A program made the translations under genes and the position numbers. A DNA stretch of 64,000 nt from positions 1 to 64,000 of the forward strand of contig DAOTVC010000175.1 in NCBI GenBank assembly GCA_034437215.1, in the 5' to 3' direction. The notes beneath the pieces were generated by a model, which had not been told where the DNA came from, made no database searches, and saw only the letters and a program-made list of their open reading frames with translations. The number at the start of each line of letters is the position of its first letter. Positions within the stretch are counted from its first letter, which is position 1. Origin of the DNA: DAOTVC01 sp034437215 (lineage in GTDB: Bacteria; Chloroflexota; Anaerolineae; B4-G1; SLSP01). Shown here piece after piece: positions 61,050 through 64,000 of this stretch.

Positions 61050-62723
61050 ATGGATCGCGAAGATTTCATCAAGATGATGGCAGAGGCCAAACTGTACGAT
61101 CTGACCCAGGAGTGTAGCATCTTCACCCCGCCCTGGCCCGGCGAAAAGTCCTTGGAGGTGCACTTCTTCAAGCGTGTGACCGGAGCCTACGGTGGGGGGC
61201 AGGGCGCCAACGGGCAGATTCTGAACTGGAGCAACACTGTAGGAACCCACCTCGTCGGTGAGCGCGCCTTCAATTCTGCCGGTCGGGCCATCGCTGACAT
61301 CCCGCTGGAGGAGCTGACCGGACCGGGCGTCGTCGCCGATATCTCGCACCTGGTCTCCGACTACAGCGTCTACACGCCGGAGATGATCGAGTCGGTCGCC
61401 GACGTGAAGGAGGGCGACATCCTCATCATCAACACCGGCTACCACCGCTACTCCTTCGACCAGCCCGACGTCAAGAGCGACGTGGCCCAGGGGGGTGTGG
61501 AGTCCCAGGAGTTCGGCTTCTACGTCCGCCACCCCGGCCCCTCCATGGACTTCTACAAGTGGGCGCTGGAGAAGAAGCTCAAGCTCATCGGCGTCGACTG
61601 CGGCTCCGCCGAACACCCCATGAACACGCCCATCCGTCGGATGCACGAGCGCGACTTCGAGCGCGCCGAGGCGAAGCTCCAGGAGGAGCACGGGATGAGC
61701 TGGGACGAGATGTTCCCGCAGGACGAGTACTACGAGCTGACCCACAAGACCCTGCCCGACGCGCACCTGCTTTTCGTGGAGGCCATCGTCGGTGAGATTG
61801 ACGAGCTGCACAACGAGCGCGCCTGGATCGCCGTGATGCCTATTCCCTTTATGGAGGTGGAGGCTGCCTGGGCCCGAGTCCTGGCGATGCAGGCCCCCGA
61901 GGGCATGGACGAGGGTGAGTTCATGGAAGCGCTGGAGAAGACCGAGATCCTCGATCTCACCGTCCCCTTCAGCGTTCAGACGCCGCAGTGGTTGAACTAC
62001 GTACCGCTGACCGTCACCTACACCAAGCGTGTCGGCGGGCAGTACTTCGGTATGGGCCGCAACGGCTCCATCTGTAATGCCTCCATCCACCTCGGCTCCC
62101 ACATGGACGGCGAGAAGCACTTCTACCCCGCCGGGCGCACCATTGGTGAGGTGCCGTTGGAGGAGTGGGTAGGCCCCGGCGTCATCGCCGATATCTCCGA
62201 GCTGGTGAGCAACTCCAGCGTCTACACGCCGGAGATGATCGAATCGGTGGTCGACGTCCACGATGGCGACATCCTCATTATCAAGACGGGGTGGGCCCGC
62301 TACGGGTGGAATAGCCCCGAGTCCGACGAGTTCCGCTACATGGTCAAGCATCCCGGCCCCTCACCCGATTTCGCGGAGTGGGCGGTGAAGCGGGGGATCA
62401 AGTGGATCGGGGTGGACGCCGTGAGCGCCGACCATCCCATGAACACCATCATGCGCATCTGGCACCCCAAGACCTTCCAGGAGGCCAACCAGAAGCTGAT
62501 CCGGGACTTCGGCAAGGATTGGGACGAGATGTACCCGCTGGACACCTACTACCAGGACATGCACCTGAACCTCTTCCCAGAGAGGATTGTCCACGCCGAG
62601 AACCTCTCGGGCGACATCCTCAAGGCCGAGAGCGGACGCTACTACATCGGCTGCTATATGCAGCGGGCGATGGAGGCCGAGTCCATGTGGGGACGCTTCG
62701 TCGCCTTCAAGGAAGGGGACTAG
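61050..62723 (+). CDS. Fused double cyclase-family hydrolase; N-domain lacks metal ligands
   Basis: A 557-residue protein made of two cyclase-family domains, about 12-280 and 290-550, with a short linker (MQAPEGMDEGEFMEALEK). The second domain keeps the motif H347-x3-H351-x-D353-x3-H357 (IHLGSHMDGEKHF). In the first the equivalent reads T63, H67, V69, A73 (NTVGTHLVGERAF), so three of four ligands are lost. The N-domain may be structural or regulatory. The family usually forms single-domain subunits that assemble as dimers or tetramers; the fusion may fix a pseudo-heterodimer. It is convergent with nothing and lies 69 bases before the NmrA gene. Confidence 0.88.
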   Translation: MDREDFIKMMAEAKLYDLTQECSIFTPPWPGEKSLEVHFFKRVTGAYGGGQGANGQILNWSNTVGTHLVGERAFNSAGRAIADIPLEELTGPGVVADISHLVSDYSVYTPEMIESVADVKEGDILIINTGYHRYSFDQPDVKSDVAQGGVESQEFGFYVRHPGPSMDFYKWALEKKLKLIGVDCGSAEHPMNTPIRRMHERDFERAEAKLQEEHGMSWDEMFPQDEYYELTHKTLPDAHLLFVEAIVGEIDELHNERAWIAVMPIPFMEVEAAWARVLAMQAPEGMDEGEFMEALEKTEILDLTVPFSVQTPQWLNYVPLTVTYTKRVGGQYFGMGRNGSICNASIHLGSHMDGEKHFYPAGRTIGEVPLEEWVGPGVIADISELVSNSSVYTPEMIESVVDVHDGDILIIKTGWARYGWNSPESDEFRYMVKHPGPSPDFAEWAVKRGIKWIGVDAVSADHPMNTIMRIWHPKTFQEANQKLIRDFGKDWDEMYPLDTYYQDMHLNLFPERIVHAENLSGDILKAESGRYYIGCYMQRAMEAESMWGRFVAFKEGD

Positions 62724-62742
62724 CCCCCTAGCTCAGATCGGA

Positions 62743-62774
62743 GGTGGAGGGCGTTCACCGACGCGCCCTCCACC
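62743..62774 (+). terminator. Hairpin after the double cyclase gene
   Basis: GGTGGAGGGCG (62743-62753) pairs with CGCCCTCCACC (62764-62774), followed by TTCTC. It is GC-rich and strong, but the T-tract is weak. It overlaps the leader of the NmrA gene. Confidence 0.6.
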
Positions 62775-62791
62775 TTCTCAAGGATGACTTG

Positions 62792-63649
62792 ATGATTCTG
62801 GTGACGGGGGCAGCGGGAAAGACGGGGCGCGCCGTGATCCGGGCGTTGGTAGTCCGGGGAGCAGCGGTACGTGCTCTGGTGCACCGCGCCGCACAGCGCG
62901 CTGGGGTGACGCAGGCGGGAGCGCGGGAGGTCGTCACGGGCGATATGCGCGCGGCCTCCGATCTGCTCGCGGCGCTGGAGGGCGTCCGGGCCGTCTATCA
63001 CATCCCGCCCAACGTCAGCCCGGACGAGGTGACGATGGGAGAGGCGGTGATCGAGGCGACCCGCACTGCAGGTGCGGAGCACTTCGTCTACCACTCGGTC
63101 CTGCATCCGCAGGTGGGGGCGATGCCCCACCACTGGCTAAAGCTCCGCGTCGAGGAGGCACTCTTTGCATCCGGGCTCCCCTACACGATCCTGCAGCCCA
63201 CGGCCTACATGCAGAATGTGCTGGGCCAGTGGCGATCCATCGTGGGGGAGGGGCGCTACGTCGTCCCCTACGCGGTGGAGACCCGCCTCTCGTTAGTGGA
63301 CCTGGGGGACGTGGCGGAGGTGGCGGCCCTCGTGCTGACCACCCCCGGTCACCTTTGGGCGACCTACGAGCTCGTGGGCACGGAGCCCCTCTCGCAGACG
63401 GAGATCGCTGCCCAGCTGAGCCGGGCGTTGGCTCGCCCTGTGCACGCCGCGGCGCTCTCCCGGAAGGTGTGGGCGGAGCAGTCGCGGGCCGCCGGCCTGG
63501 GTGAGTACCAGGTCGAGACGCTGTTGAAGATGTTTCGCTACTACGAGCGTTTTGGTTTCTCCGGCAACTCCCGCGTCATGGAGCAGCTGCTTGGGCGACC
63601 GGCTCGCTCCTTCCGAGCCTTTGCCGCAGAGGCTGCCGATGGTTCTTGA
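62792..63649 (+). CDS. NmrA-like NAD(P)-binding protein
   Basis: A 285-residue Rossmann-fold protein of the NmrA / atypical SDR type. It begins MILVTGAAGKTGRAVIRAL (TGxxGxxG motif). It has HFVYHSVLHPQVGAMPHHWL where classical SDRs carry the Ser/Tyr catalytic pair, and a Lys in LKLRVEEALF. These proteins can be redox sensors or quinone/nitro reductases. The role here is unknown. ATG 62792 follows AAGGATG. Confidence 0.85.
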   Translation: MILVTGAAGKTGRAVIRALVVRGAAVRALVHRAAQRAGVTQAGAREVVTGDMRAASDLLAALEGVRAVYHIPPNVSPDEVTMGEAVIEATRTAGAEHFVYHSVLHPQVGAMPHHWLKLRVEEALFASGLPYTILQPTAYMQNVLGQWRSIVGEGRYVVPYAVETRLSLVDLGDVAEVAALVLTTPGHLWATYELVGTEPLSQTEIAAQLSRALARPVHAAALSRKVWAEQSRAAGLGEYQVETLLKMFRYYERFGFSGNSRVMEQLLGRPARSFRAFAAEAADGS

Positions 63650-63674
63650 GCGACTTTGCAAGCGTTCTTATACT
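63646..63674 (+). promoter_or_regulatory. Sigma-70-type promoter before the FAD-subunit gene
   Basis: TTGAGC (63646-63651, overlapping the NmrA stop codon) and TATACT (63669-63674) are 17 bases apart. The leader is about 30 bases and holds AAGGAGG. Confidence 0.7.
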
Positions 63675-63711
63675 TTTTATCAGACAAGCTTATCAAGGAG
63701 GTAGGTATTCG

Positions 63712-64000
63712 ATGAAGCCAGCTCCGTTTGATTACTATGCGCCCACCAGCCTCGACGAGGCTCTGGACCTGCTGGCGCAGTTGGGCTACGACGGCAAGAT
63801 TTTGGCCGGGGGGCAGAGCCTGATCCCGACCATGAACTTCCGTATGGCCCAGCCCGGTGCTCTCGTGGACCTCAATCGCATCGCTGAACTCTTCTACGTT
63901 CGCCCGGCAGAGGATGGTGGGGTGTTGATCGGGACGATGACGCGTGACACGACCGTGGACCTTGATCCGCTGGTTCGGGAGCGCGCGCCCCTCATCAACG
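63712..64000 (+). CDS. Molybdenum hydroxylase FAD-binding subunit (xanthine/CO dehydrogenase medium-subunit type), 3' truncated
   Basis: The first 96 codons are visible before the window ends. YYAPTSLDEALDLLAQLGYD and AGGQSLIPTMNFRMAQPGAL are hallmarks of the CoxM/XdhB-type FAD_binding_5 family. In these enzymes the subunit passes electrons from molybdenum and iron-sulphur centres to FAD. It may belong to a xanthine dehydrogenase, which would fit adenine deaminase 14 kb upstream, but the large subunit lies outside the window, so the substrate is open. Confidence 0.85.
   Translation, partial: MKPAPFDYYAPTSLDEALDLLAQLGYDGKILAGGQSLIPTMNFRMAQPGALVDLNRIAELFYVRPAEDGGVLIGTMTRDTTVDLDPLVRERAPLIN

Overview
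The window is a gene-dense, high-G+C bacterial chromosome segment. Strong Shine-Dalgarno sites (GGAGG type) precede most genes, and several promoters fit the sigma-70 consensus. It carries XseA, RecJ, MnmA, MetK, TrmO, transketolase, a DHH-CBS-poly(A)-polymerase fusion, GAF-rich signalling proteins, a YfhO and a DUF2723 membrane protein, and duplicated FdrA/DUF1116 genes. This mix suggests Chloroflexota (Anaerolineae-like). That placement is inference from gene content, because no rRNA or other decisive marker is present.

Layout. 1-7.2 kb: end of a membrane protein, a probable alpha/alpha-barrel protein, then a Yip1-like / ABC ATPase / CARDB-repeat exported protein / MacB-FtsX permease row, interrupted by three copies of a 114-121 bp MITE. 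7.2-9.2 kb: xseA, a tiny membrane protein and a repeat-rich spacer. 9.2-19.7 kb: a LinB-like nucleotidyltransferase fused to a MazG-like domain, trmO, the DHH-CBS-polyA fusion, a hypothetical protein plus methyltransferase pair, transketolase and a DUF2723 protein. 19.8-24.4 kb: triple-GAF histidine kinase, monoacylglycerol-lipase-like hydrolase, YibE/F. 24.6-31.3 kb: a sugar/compatible-solute cluster of a glucosylglycerol-hydrolase-like GH13, sucrose-phosphate synthase, PfkB kinase and trehalose synthase, closed by a bidirectional terminator. 31.4-47.2 kb: a DEDDy exonuclease, two response-regulator/GAF/class III cyclase proteins (one with a degraded catalytic motif), mnmA, two small membrane proteins, recJ, an SDR epimerase, a TPR protein, a YfhO protein carrying an in-frame MITE remnant, a zinc-ribbon protein and a radical SAM protein. 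47.5-48.7 kb: metK.

49-64 kb is the most interesting part. Adenine deaminase is followed by DUF2877 (AllH/YlbF-like), FdrA (AllF-like) and DUF1116 (AllG/YlbE-like), the three subunit families of oxamate carbamoyltransferase in the E. coli allantoin pathway. Then come a cyclase-family metal hydrolase, two tandem GNAT-like paralogues, a second FdrA-DUF1116 pair with its own promoter and dyad, a fused double cyclase whose first domain has lost its metal ligands, an NmrA-like protein, and the start of a xanthine/CO-dehydrogenase-type FAD subunit that runs off the window. I infer a purine- or ureide/amide-nitrogen catabolic island. In the second set a ~30-residue segment sits at the C-terminus of FdrA rather than at the N-terminus of DUF1116. 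The hydrolases and GNAT-like proteins have no assigned role.

Small repeats are common: the 9-bp-TSD MITE, other inverted-repeat elements, four arrays with a 7-bp period, and an 8-bp GACTA-type array followed by the same TTTTCGAGGAG sequence in front of two unrelated genes. I saw no tRNA, rRNA or CRISPR array.
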